From Pseudomonadota bacterium (GTDB lineage Bacteria > Desulfobacterota > JADFVX01), in the NCBI GenBank assembly GCA_015222755.1, contig JADFVX010000118.1, positions 1-10,543 of the forward strand: a stretch of DNA of 10,543 bases, read 5' to 3'. This document shows positions 1 through 5,842 of the stretch, piece by piece. The notes under the pieces were generated by a model. The model was not told where the DNA came from. It made no database searches and saw only the letters and a list, made by a program, of their open reading frames with translations. The position numbers were made by a program, and so were the translations under genes. Each line of letters starts with the position of its first letter. Within the stretch, counting starts at the first letter, position 1.

Positions 1-148
1 GGAAAGACCAGCGCTTGATCTCTTTATTTATCATATGTCGCTGGTTATCCATGTTGACTTTCATGTCAACAACGATGAAGATCAGGACGAAAAAGGCGAG
101 AGCAGCAATAAATTTTGTTGATATTTTAAAGTCGCGAATTTTTTTCAT
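1..148 (-). CDS. N-terminus of membrane-anchored protein, possibly a sensor (partial)
   Basis: Only the first 49 codons are in the window; the gene runs off the left edge. The ATG at 148 is preceded directly by an in-frame TAG, so no upstream extension is possible, and a purine-rich GGTGGG lies about 8 nt upstream as a ribosome site. The protein starts MKKIRDFKISTKF, a basic cytoplasmic stretch, followed by a hydrophobic segment at about residues 13-28 (FIAALAFFVLIFIVV). A charged region that would be periplasmic follows. This signal-anchor layout is typical of sensor kinases, chemoreceptors and diguanylate cyclases, but no diagnostic domain is visible. It lies 47 bp downstream of the cytochrome gene in the same direction, so co-transcription is likely. 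The sensor role is inference from N-terminal style only. Confidence 0.7.
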   Translation of the reverse strand, partial: MKKIRDFKISTKFIAALAFFVLIFIVVDMKVNMDNQRHMINKEIKRWSF

Positions 149-178
149 CTATTTACCCACCCATTAAAATTACTACCT

Positions 179-191
179 TGCATTAAATGCA
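179..191. repeat. Short inverted repeat between cytochrome and downstream gene
   Basis: TGCATTAAATGCA is a 6+1+6 bp inverted repeat just after the cytochrome stop codon. It has no T tract after it on the minus strand, so it is not a standard intrinsic terminator. It could be a small operator, a processing hairpin, or chance. Confidence 0.3.
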
Positions 192-195
192 GCGA

Positions 196-786
196 TCAGT
201 GGATCCCTTCCTGTTCGTAAATCTCATGGAAGGCCTTTGAGTTTTTAAGGGCCTCGTTAAGGTCAAAAATATATTTTTCGCCAACTGAGGCCTTGAATGG
301 ATTGTCGGCGTGATCATGACATGACTTACAAACGGCAGGGTCAATAGAACCGTAAAGCTGGCCTGCCGCCTTTGCTTCTGCTTTGCTAAAGCCCAGACCA
401 TTGTCTTTATGTATGACTCTGTACGAAGCACCCGCCCCGTGACACACCTCGCACCCAAGACCTACCATATCCGGGGTAGAGGTTTCATCTTTAAAGCCGC
501 CCTGCCCGTATCCGGTAGTATGGCACTTTAAACATTTGGTGTCTGTCGTATAGTCTTTTTTTGGATCAAGGCCGGCCTTCTTCTTAGCAGACTTTGCTTT
601 ACCTGCCCGGAGGCGTTTGAAGGCCTTTGCATGCTTGCTTCTCTCCCAGTCTGAAATCTCAGCTTTGTGGCATTTACAGCCGTCTACACCAACATATGCC
701 GGGCCGGCGAGGCTGTTTGAGGTGATAGCAGCCAGATAGCAAGCAAAAGAAACTATAAATATCCCTACAATTTTATTGAGTGACAT
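196..786 (-). CDS. Cytochrome c554-family multiheme c-type cytochrome
   Basis: A 196-residue exported cytochrome. Residues 1-27 form a Sec signal peptide (hydrophobic core at about 6-20, cleavage likely after SLA at 25-27). The mature protein has three canonical heme motifs: CLKCH (85-89), CEVCH (112-116) and CKSCH (153-157). It also has a compact CKCH at 37-40, where this family normally has CXXCH. The surroundings (YVGVDGC, then SDWERSKHAKAF) match the start of cytochrome c554-type tetraheme proteins, with His52 a plausible axial ligand. The family acts in periplasmic electron transfer; the partner is unknown. The ATG at 786 has AAAGGAG about 11 nt upstream. A sigma54-type promoter match lies 168 bp upstream. 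A Lys/Ala-rich basic stretch at 59-77 sits between the first two heme motifs. The assignment to the c554 family is good; whether it holds three or four hemes is open. Confidence 0.88.
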   Translation of the reverse strand: MSLNKIVGIFIVSFACYLAAITSNSLAGPAYVGVDGCKCHKAEISDWERSKHAKAFKRLRAGKAKSAKKKAGLDPKKDYTTDTKCLKCHTTGYGQGGFKDETSTPDMVGLGCEVCHGAGASYRVIHKDNGLGFSKAEAKAAGQLYGSIDPAVCKSCHDHADNPFKASVGEKYIFDLNEALKNSKAFHEIYEQEGIH

Positions 787-884
787 AACCCCCCATTCTC
801 CTTTAGTAATTCAGTGGTTTCTATAATTAAAATCTTTGAGCAGCAGCTTAGAGGCGGATGCTATCAGGAAATATCAATGAGGTC

Positions 885-908
885 AAAAAAAAAGGACCTG
901 TCCCTTCC
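885..908 (-). terminator. Putative intrinsic terminator or attenuator
   Basis: Read on the minus strand, GGAAGGGACAGGTCC is followed by nine T. A stem of about 6 to 8 bp can form (AAGGGA with TCCTTT, one or more G-U pairs, loop CAGG), leaving part of the T run as a U tract. It could end transcription from the gspE operon. It also lies downstream of the predicted sigma54 start (about 944), so it would be inside the cytochrome leader and could act as an attenuator. The stem is weak and the T tract is shared between stem and tail, so confidence is limited. Confidence 0.4.
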
Positions 909-958
909 ATATGCAGTTATATGCAGTAATATGCGGTAATATGCGGCCATATGCAGCA
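909..958. repeat. Five tandem 10-bp direct repeats, unit ATATGCRGNN
   Basis: Five units follow each other with an exact 10-bp period: ATATGCAGTT, ATATGCAGTA, ATATGCGGTA, ATATGCGGCC and ATATGCAGCA. A degenerate sixth (AGATGTGTGC, 959-968) overlaps the promoter match. Eight positions are held almost constant and the last two vary. The period matches one helical turn, so a protein would see every copy on the same face of the DNA. Response regulators of the OmpR/PhoB class commonly bind 10- to 11-bp spaced direct repeats. The function is not shown by the sequence. Confidence 0.85.
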
Positions 959-970
959 AGATGTGTGCCT
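955..970 (-). promoter_or_regulatory. Putative sigma54 (-24/-12) promoter for the cytochrome unit
   Basis: On the minus strand the sequence AGGCACACATCTTGCT matches the sigma54 consensus TGGCACG-N4-TTGCW at all but two positions. The essential GG (968-969) and GC (956-957) are exactly 10 bp apart. Transcription would start near 944 and give a leader of about 158 nt to the cytochrome ATG at 786. A sigma54 activator is encoded in the adjacent operon. No other match of this quality was found by eye in the window. Confidence 0.55.
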
Positions 971-1028
971 GGAAAATAAGGGCTTTGTGTTAAAAAAGGA
1001 GAAAAATATGATTTCTAGCTGCCAGGGC

Positions 1029-1038
1029 TGAAATTTCA
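1029..1038. promoter_or_regulatory. Perfect palindrome TGAAATTTCA, possible activator site
   Basis: A 10-bp perfect palindrome whose centre is about 90 bp upstream of the predicted sigma54 start site near 944. That is the usual range for an enhancer-type site bound by NtrC-family activators. A single short AT-rich palindrome can arise by chance, so this is only a candidate. Confidence 0.25.
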
Positions 1039-1060
1039 ATATATCCAGATCCAGCCAGAA

Positions 1061-1074
1061 AAACTGTATAGTTT
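1061..1074. repeat. Small AT-rich inverted repeat just after gspE stop
   Basis: AAACTGTATAGTTT has 5-bp arms and a 4-base loop, seven bases past the gspE stop codon. On the minus strand it is followed by a few T (AGTTTTTC). It could be a weak terminator, but the stem contains only one G-C pair. Confidence 0.2.
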
Positions 1075-1080
1075 ACGGGG

Positions 1081-2973
1081 TCAGGGGCTAGGCTTCAAGG
1101 CCGAGGACCAATCATCCTTTTTCAACGATTTTGTACAATTAGGGCAATAAGTCCAGTCTTCTTCGACCGGTTCTTCGCAGGAAGGACATAGATCATCTCT
1201 TTTATGGCCGCAGTAAGGGCATATGTGGTATTCCATTCTAACTTCCTCCCCACATGAAGAACATATAACGCAATGCCCCTCTTTCCTTTTGGCAACCCTT
1301 ACGATCTCTTCTACAGTAGTTATGCCTGCCAGTACCTTTTCTCTGGCATCATCCCACAGAGGGACCATCCCGAGCCTGTGTGCAGCATCTTCTATTACGG
1401 CTTCCGTCTCTCCCTCTGCCACCAGCCTGCGAAGGGTTTTGTCCATAATAAGTATCTCGAATATGGACATGCGCCCAAAGTAACCAGTTTTATTGCAAGT
1501 ATCACAGCCCTTTCCCTTGTAAAAGACAGTTTTTTCTATTTTTTTACGGGGAATTTGCATTTGTTCGCATTCTGTTTCCGAAGGAGTATAGGGTTCTTTA
1601 CATTCGAGGCAGATTACCCTTACCAGCCGCTGAGACATAACTGCCATAAGGGAAGAAGCTATAAGGTAGTGAGGAATGCCAATATCTACGAGCCGGGTAA
1701 TAGTTGAGACTACATCATTGGTATGAAGAGTACTTAAGACAAGGTGTCCTGTAAGGGATGCCTTCATGGCTATTTCGGCAGTTTCCTGGTCTCTCATCTC
1801 CCCTACCATGATGACATCCGGGTCCTGACGAAGTATGGAGCGCAGCCCGGTGGCAAAAGTCAGCCCGGCCTTTTCATTTACCTGTACCTGACTTATGCCT
1901 GGCATTTCATACTCGATGGGGTCTTCGAGCGTTACAATATTTACAGATTCCTTACTTATATGCCGCAAAAAGGCATAAAGGCTACTGCTCTTTCCACTGC
2001 CAGTAGGGCCAGTCAGCAGTATTACTCCCTGTGGACTTTCTATTATCTGTTTGACTTTTTCCAGATTTTTTTTGTTCAGGCCTATATTGTCTATTGTTTT
2101 CAGGCCCTCCTTGCTGTTCAACAATCTGATCTCCACCTTCTCTCCGAAACGGGTGGGCAGTGTTGAAACGCGAAGGTCTATTTCAGCATTTACTGACTGG
2201 ACTCTGAATCGCCCGTCCTGAGGACGTCTTTTGTCGGAGATATCCAGGCTGGACATGATTTTCACGCGGGAGACCACAGATTGGTGCACCCACTTTGGCA
2301 GTTCAAGCACCTTCCTTAGCATTCCATCAACCCTGTCTCTTACGATAAGCAGATTTTTCTGGGGCTCTATATGTATATCGCTTGCCCTGTTATTGATGGC
2401 ATTGGAAATAATGGCATTTACCGTTCTTACAATAGGTGGTGCTTCACTTTTTTTCTTAAGCTCTGTGACATCCCGGGTAGGTTCTGCGGTAGTCATTATC
2501 TGGAAGCGTACCGGTTTCCCGAGTTCTAACACAAGGTCATCCAGAGTGCCTACGATATGATGGTGATTTTCAATTGCCTTTAATATGTCTGAGGTAGTTG
2601 CTATTACAGGATTTACCTTAAGGCCTGTTCTAAAACGGATATCATCTATTGTTGAAAAACTCAGAGGGTCAGCCATAGCGAGAAAGACAGAATCATCATC
2701 AATGGCATAGGGAAAGGCAAGGTCCTGCCTGGCCATTGCCTCGTCTATTACAGCAACTGCCTCTGGGCTGACCTTCTCTTTCGTCAACTCAACGAAGGGG
2801 TAGCCAAGCTGTGATGACAGTGCCTGGGCTATTTCGGCCTCACTGGCAATATCCATGGCCACGATCAGTTCTCCCAGGCGTTTTTTACTTTTTTTCTTTT
2901 CAGCGAGAACCCTCTTGAACTGTTCCGGTGTTATGAGGCCGGCCTCAACTACGATTTCACCAAATTTTTTCAT
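1081..2973 (-). CDS. GspE/PilB-type secretion ATPase with C-terminal double zinc ribbon
   Basis: A 630-residue hexameric ATPase that powers pseudopilus assembly at the cytoplasmic face. An N-terminal GspE/PilB domain (about 1-150, starting FGEIVVEAGLIT) precedes the motor. Motor motifs: Walker A GPTGSGKSS (322-330), Asp box TLEDPIEYE (348-356), Walker B DPDVIMVGEMRD (384-395) and His box TGHLVLSTLHTND (408-420). The usual zinc-binding pairs are C455/C458 and C490/C493. After the normal end (about 562) comes a tail of about 65 residues with four more CXXC pairs (571/574, 585/588, 596/599, 610/613), read as two zinc ribbons. It is longer than the usual 550-570 residues because of this tail. It is the last gene of the operon, 9 bp after the response regulator; AGG lies 8 nt before the ATG. 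GspE and PilB are hard to tell apart; the pseudopilins favour a secretion role. Confidence 0.95.
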   Translation of the reverse strand: MKKFGEIVVEAGLITPEQFKRVLAEKKKSKKRLGELIVAMDIASEAEIAQALSSQLGYPFVELTKEKVSPEAVAVIDEAMARQDLAFPYAIDDDSVFLAMADPLSFSTIDDIRFRTGLKVNPVIATTSDILKAIENHHHIVGTLDDLVLELGKPVRFQIMTTAEPTRDVTELKKKSEAPPIVRTVNAIISNAINNRASDIHIEPQKNLLIVRDRVDGMLRKVLELPKWVHQSVVSRVKIMSSLDISDKRRPQDGRFRVQSVNAEIDLRVSTLPTRFGEKVEIRLLNSKEGLKTIDNIGLNKKNLEKVKQIIESPQGVILLTGPTGSGKSSSLYAFLRHISKESVNIVTLEDPIEYEMPGISQVQVNEKAGLTFATGLRSILRQDPDVIMVGEMRDQETAEIAMKASLTGHLVLSTLHTNDVVSTITRLVDIGIPHYLIASSLMAVMSQRLVRVICLECKEPYTPSETECEQMQIPRKKIEKTVFYKGKGCDTCNKTGYFGRMSIFEILIMDKTLRRLVAEGETEAVIEDAAHRLGMVPLWDDAREKVLAGITTVEEIVRVAKRKEGHCVICSSCGEEVRMEYHICPYCGHKRDDLCPSCEEPVEEDWTYCPNCTKSLKKDDWSSALKPSP

Positions 2974-2982
2974 AGCTTCTAC

Positions 2983-4359
2983 CTACTCCATCAAGCCAAA
3001 TTTTTTCATGCGATACCTGAAGGCATCAATACCAAGTCCAAGTTTTTTTGCCGCCTTTGACTGGTTGTTCTTCGTTTGTTCGAGGGCCTGGCGGATAAGT
3101 TCATGCTCTACGCTCTCCAGCGAAATCCCCTCCGGCGGGAGCTGGAAATTATAGTCGCTATTTATCGGCTTAGCTGAACCTATGGCAACTATTTCCAGGG
3201 GCAGGTGTTCCACGAGCAGGGTCTCCTCATCTTCCAGTATGATCGCCCTTTCCATAACATTCTTAAGTTCTCTTATATTGCCGGGCCAGGAATATTCCGT
3301 TAAAAACTTCTCCGCTATTTTTGACACTTCCTTTACGTTCTTATGGAACTCCTTATTGAATTGAGCTATGAAATATTTGGCCAATTTCATAATATCTCCC
3401 TTTCTTTCTCTTAGAGGAGGAAGATGTATAGGGATGACCTGTAATCTGTAATAAAGGTCGCTTCTGAATGTTCCCTCCTCAATGGATTTTAGCAGTTCCT
3501 TGTTTGTTGCCGAAATTATTCTGACATCCACGGTGATGTCTTTTGTCCCACCTATCCTTCGCAGTGTTTTTTCTTCCAAAACACGCAGTATTTTAGCCTG
3601 CATACCTATCGCCATTTCACCTATTTCGTCAAGGAACAGAGTCCCTCCGTCTGCTTCTTCGAAGAGACCTTTCTTCATTATCTTGGCATCGGTAAAGGCC
3701 CCCTTTTCATGTCCCATAAGTTCGCTTTCCAGCAAAGTCTCCGGAAGGGCGGCACAGTTTATCGCCATAAAAGGTTCTCCTGCCCTTGCACTTGACTGGT
3801 GTATTGATTTGGCAACAAGCTCTTTTCCTGTACCGCTTTCTCCGGTTATAAGGACCGTTGTAGTCTCACTTTTGGCGACTTTTTCGATCATGGACAGGAC
3901 TTCTTTTACCTTAGGGGCGCTTCCTATAATGTTAACAGGGTTGAACTGTTCACTTTGTACCGCCCTGAGTGTCTCTACTTCCTTTTTTAGCTTGCCCGTC
4001 TCAAGTGCTTTTTCCACCATTATTGACAGCTCATCGAGGTTAAAAGGCTTGTTGATATAGTTGTAAGCCCCAAGCTTCATCGCCTTGACAACCATTTCTA
4101 CTACACCTAGTGCGGTAATTATTATAACGATGGTACTGGGGTTTATTTCTTTTATCTTCTGAAGTGCCTCCATCCCGGTTATCCCTGGCAATTGAAGATC
4201 AAGAAATACCAGATCCGGCGCCTCGTCCTTGACCTTTTCTATGGCCTCTTCTCCGGATTCGGCCTTGATGACTTCGTAGCCCTCTTCCGTCAGACTCTGG
4301 TCAAGGGACCACCTGATCAGCTCTTCATCATCTACAACTAAAATTTTAGCTTTTTTCAT
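2983..4359 (-). CDS. NtrC-family sigma54-dependent response regulator
   Basis: A 458-residue activator with three domains. The receiver (1-118) has acidic residues D10 and D11, phosphorylation site D54, T82 and K104. The AAA+ domain (about 143-375) has Walker A GESGTGKE (173-180), Walker B GGTLFLDEIGE (238-248), and arginine-finger region FRSDLYYRL (298-306). Its sigma54-contact loop reads GAFTDA (220-225), a variant of GAFTGA. The C-terminal Fis-type helix-turn-helix is at 431-456 (NNQSKAAKKLG onward). The ATG at 4359 is chosen because it starts MKKAKILVVDDEE and has GAGGGAG about 6 nt upstream; an in-frame TTG at 4389 would add ten residues with no role. The start overlaps the kinase gene by 14 bp, so the two form a coupled two-component pair. 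It should activate sigma54 promoters when phosphorylated; targets are not proven. Confidence 0.95.
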   Translation of the reverse strand: MKKAKILVVDDEELIRWSLDQSLTEEGYEVIKAESGEEAIEKVKDEAPDLVFLDLQLPGITGMEALQKIKEINPSTIVIIITALGVVEMVVKAMKLGAYNYINKPFNLDELSIMVEKALETGKLKKEVETLRAVQSEQFNPVNIIGSAPKVKEVLSMIEKVAKSETTTVLITGESGTGKELVAKSIHQSSARAGEPFMAINCAALPETLLESELMGHEKGAFTDAKIMKKGLFEEADGGTLFLDEIGEMAIGMQAKILRVLEEKTLRRIGGTKDITVDVRIISATNKELLKSIEEGTFRSDLYYRLQVIPIHLPPLRERKGDIMKLAKYFIAQFNKEFHKNVKEVSKIAEKFLTEYSWPGNIRELKNVMERAIILEDEETLLVEHLPLEIVAIGSAKPINSDYNFQLPPEGISLESVEHELIRQALEQTKNNQSKAAKKLGLGIDAFRYRMKKFGLME

Positions 4360-5833
4360 TGTTTTCTCCCTCTGCTTTTGGGCCTTCAATGGGTAAAACT
4401 ACATGGAAGCATGTTCCTACGCCGACTTCAGATTCTACTCTGAGGTTGCCACCATGCTGCTCTACAATTCTTTTACTTATAGACAGGCCAAGGCCTGTGC
4501 CTTCGTCTCTTGTTGTATAAAAGGGCAGAAACAGTTTTGGGATAATCTCCTCAGGGATACCGCCCCCTGTATCTCTTACCTCAACTACGGCATTATTACC
4601 GCTTCTATATGTCTTTATCTCCAGAATCCCTTTTCCATCCAATGCATTAATTGCATTTAAAAACAGGTTTAGAAGGACCTGTTGTATCTGTTTTGCGTCA
4701 AAGAGGCCTCTGGGTATGTCTGGGCCCAGTTTCTTTAATACCTTTACCCCTCCGGCTTTCGGCTGTTGTGTTACAAAGAATAAGGCCTTATCAACTACTT
4801 CATTAAGGTCGCAGGCCTCAAACTTCGGCATTGAAGGGCTTGCATAATTAAGAAGGTCCTTTACAGACCTGTCCAGGCGGTCTATTTGCTGGAGTATTTC
4901 CTTCACAACCCGTTCCTTGGACTCATCTCCCTTGAAGCCACGGGCGAGTACCTGTACCGCACCGGCGATCCCCGCAAGGGGGTTTTTTATCTCATGTGCG
5001 ATGCCCGAGGCAAGCTCACCCACAGAAGCAAGCCTGTCCACCCTTTCCAGCTGCTGGAAATGGTATTTCTCCAGTTCTGTTCTGGCAAACTGGAGACGTT
5101 CTATCATAGAGTCAAAGCTTCGGCCAAGGTCACCAATTTCATCGCTCTGTGTAAGCCCGCTCTTTACGGTAAGATCACCCTTTTCTGCGAGAGACATCAC
5201 GTGACTGAGCCTTGATAGAGGTTTTATAATGATCCAGTACAGGAGAAGCAATATAAATACAGATAAGAGGAGGCTTATGAATAAGGCAGAAATGTTCGAT
5301 CGTTTTTTTGCCTCTGCCAGTTTTGCCTCAGTCAAGTCAAGTGACACTTCTGCCTCAAGAATCCCTATGTTGTGAGTCCCTTCCCCATGACACTGGTAAC
5401 AGCTTCGCCTGTTTCTTATGGGCTTGGTGTTGCTCATTATCCGGCGACCGTCATCACCGGTGTATATAATCTCCTCTTTACCTGCTGCCAGGGCCTGCAT
5501 TACCAGCGCACTTGCCGGTTTTCCAGCATCGATAACATTCGTCGATTTAATAATGATACCGTCTGGATGAAATATCCTGACGGAGGAATCTTCCTTCAGG
5601 TGGCTATTGACAAGTTCCAGTATCTTCTGGGTATCGCCGGTCTTGCCTATACGCATGGACTTGGAGATACTGCTTTCTGCCGTATCAAGAACTGTCTCAA
5701 CCTTGTCATGGAGTTCATCCATAAGCTGTGCTTCATATATCTTTATGTGAATAAGCCAAGATATACCGATTGCTACAAACAGAAGCAGGGTAGTTGACAG
5801 TGTGATCTTGGGTATCAGGCTTTTTATAATCAT
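4346..5833 (-). CDS. Sensor histidine kinase with periplasmic c-type heme motif
   Basis: A 495-residue inner-membrane kinase. Two transmembrane segments (about 10-30 and 180-203) enclose a periplasmic domain of about 150 residues. This domain contains RRSCYQCHGEG with a CXXCH motif at 145-149, so it may carry covalent heme. HAMP follows (about 204-256), then the dimerisation domain with GIAHEIKNPL (phospho-acceptor H280) and the ATPase domain with N box (N389/N393), DTGGGIP (421-427) and GTGLGL (445-450). All catalytic motifs look intact. Heme-bearing periplasmic sensor domains are known from Geobacter chemoreceptors; redox or small-ligand sensing is the inferred input. The gene starts 9 bp after a pseudopilin gene, has no clear Shine-Dalgarno and is probably translated by coupling. 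The partner is the overlapping NtrC-type regulator. Confidence 0.95.
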   Translation of the reverse strand: MIIKSLIPKITLSTTLLLFVAIGISWLIHIKIYEAQLMDELHDKVETVLDTAESSISKSMRIGKTGDTQKILELVNSHLKEDSSVRIFHPDGIIIKSTNVIDAGKPASALVMQALAAGKEEIIYTGDDGRRIMSNTKPIRNRRSCYQCHGEGTHNIGILEAEVSLDLTEAKLAEAKKRSNISALFISLLLSVFILLLLYWIIIKPLSRLSHVMSLAEKGDLTVKSGLTQSDEIGDLGRSFDSMIERLQFARTELEKYHFQQLERVDRLASVGELASGIAHEIKNPLAGIAGAVQVLARGFKGDESKERVVKEILQQIDRLDRSVKDLLNYASPSMPKFEACDLNEVVDKALFFVTQQPKAGGVKVLKKLGPDIPRGLFDAKQIQQVLLNLFLNAINALDGKGILEIKTYRSGNNAVVEVRDTGGGIPEEIIPKLFLPFYTTRDEGTGLGLSISKRIVEQHGGNLRVESEVGVGTCFHVVLPIEGPKAEGENNEKS

Positions 5834-5842
5834 TTGGAAAGT

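Larger units (their letters stand above)
787..1080. other. Intergenic region between gspE operon and cytochrome unit
   Basis: This 294-bp gap is the only sizeable non-coding stretch. It holds, from high to low coordinate: an AT-rich inverted repeat (1061-1074), a perfect 10-bp palindrome (1029-1038), a sigma54-type promoter match on the minus strand (955-970), five 10-bp direct repeats (909-958), a hairpin plus T tract on the minus strand (885-908), and the ribosome site of the cytochrome gene (about 797-801). No convincing sigma70 promoter was found. No protein gene of useful length was seen. Confidence 0.75.

Noticed and set aside
183..458. Minus-strand open frame of 91 codons overlapping the cytochrome
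   Set aside because: It is out of frame with the cytochrome, which has a signal peptide and heme motifs; no features support the alternative.
733..750. Possible lipobox at Cys16 of the cytochrome
   Set aside because: Residues SFAC lie in the middle of the hydrophobic core and do not fit a lipobox; cleavage after SLA further on is better.
787..884. Sigma70 promoter close to the cytochrome start
   Set aside because: AT-rich -10-like words such as TATAGA occur, but none has a reasonable -35 box at 16-18 bp.
909..968. Possible CRISPR array
   Set aside because: The units are only 10 bp and directly adjacent, with no spacers, and no cas genes are nearby.
911..979. Plus-strand 22-codon frame through the 10-bp repeats
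   Set aside because: The repeat period is not a multiple of three, so the frame has no repeating peptide, and no suitable ribosome site precedes it.
1008..1031. Tiny plus-strand reading frame (ATG, seven codons) with AAGGAG upstream
   Set aside because: The ribosome site is good, but no plus-strand gene follows that a leader peptide could control, and seven codons cannot be tested by composition.
1273..1707. Plus-strand open frame of 144 codons
   Set aside because: It lies wholly opposite the conserved ATPase gene, has no family resemblance, and has low-complexity Phe/Ser/Tyr composition typical of an antisense shadow.
3482..4060. Plus-strand open frame of 192 codons
   Set aside because: It is antisense to the conserved AAA+ domain of the response regulator; its Ser/Ile/Leu-rich translation mirrors that domain's codons and shows no own motif.
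4360..4389. TTG start extending the response regulator by ten residues
   Set aside because: The ATG at 4359 has a strong ribosome site and begins exactly where receiver domains begin; the extension adds a charged stretch with no function.
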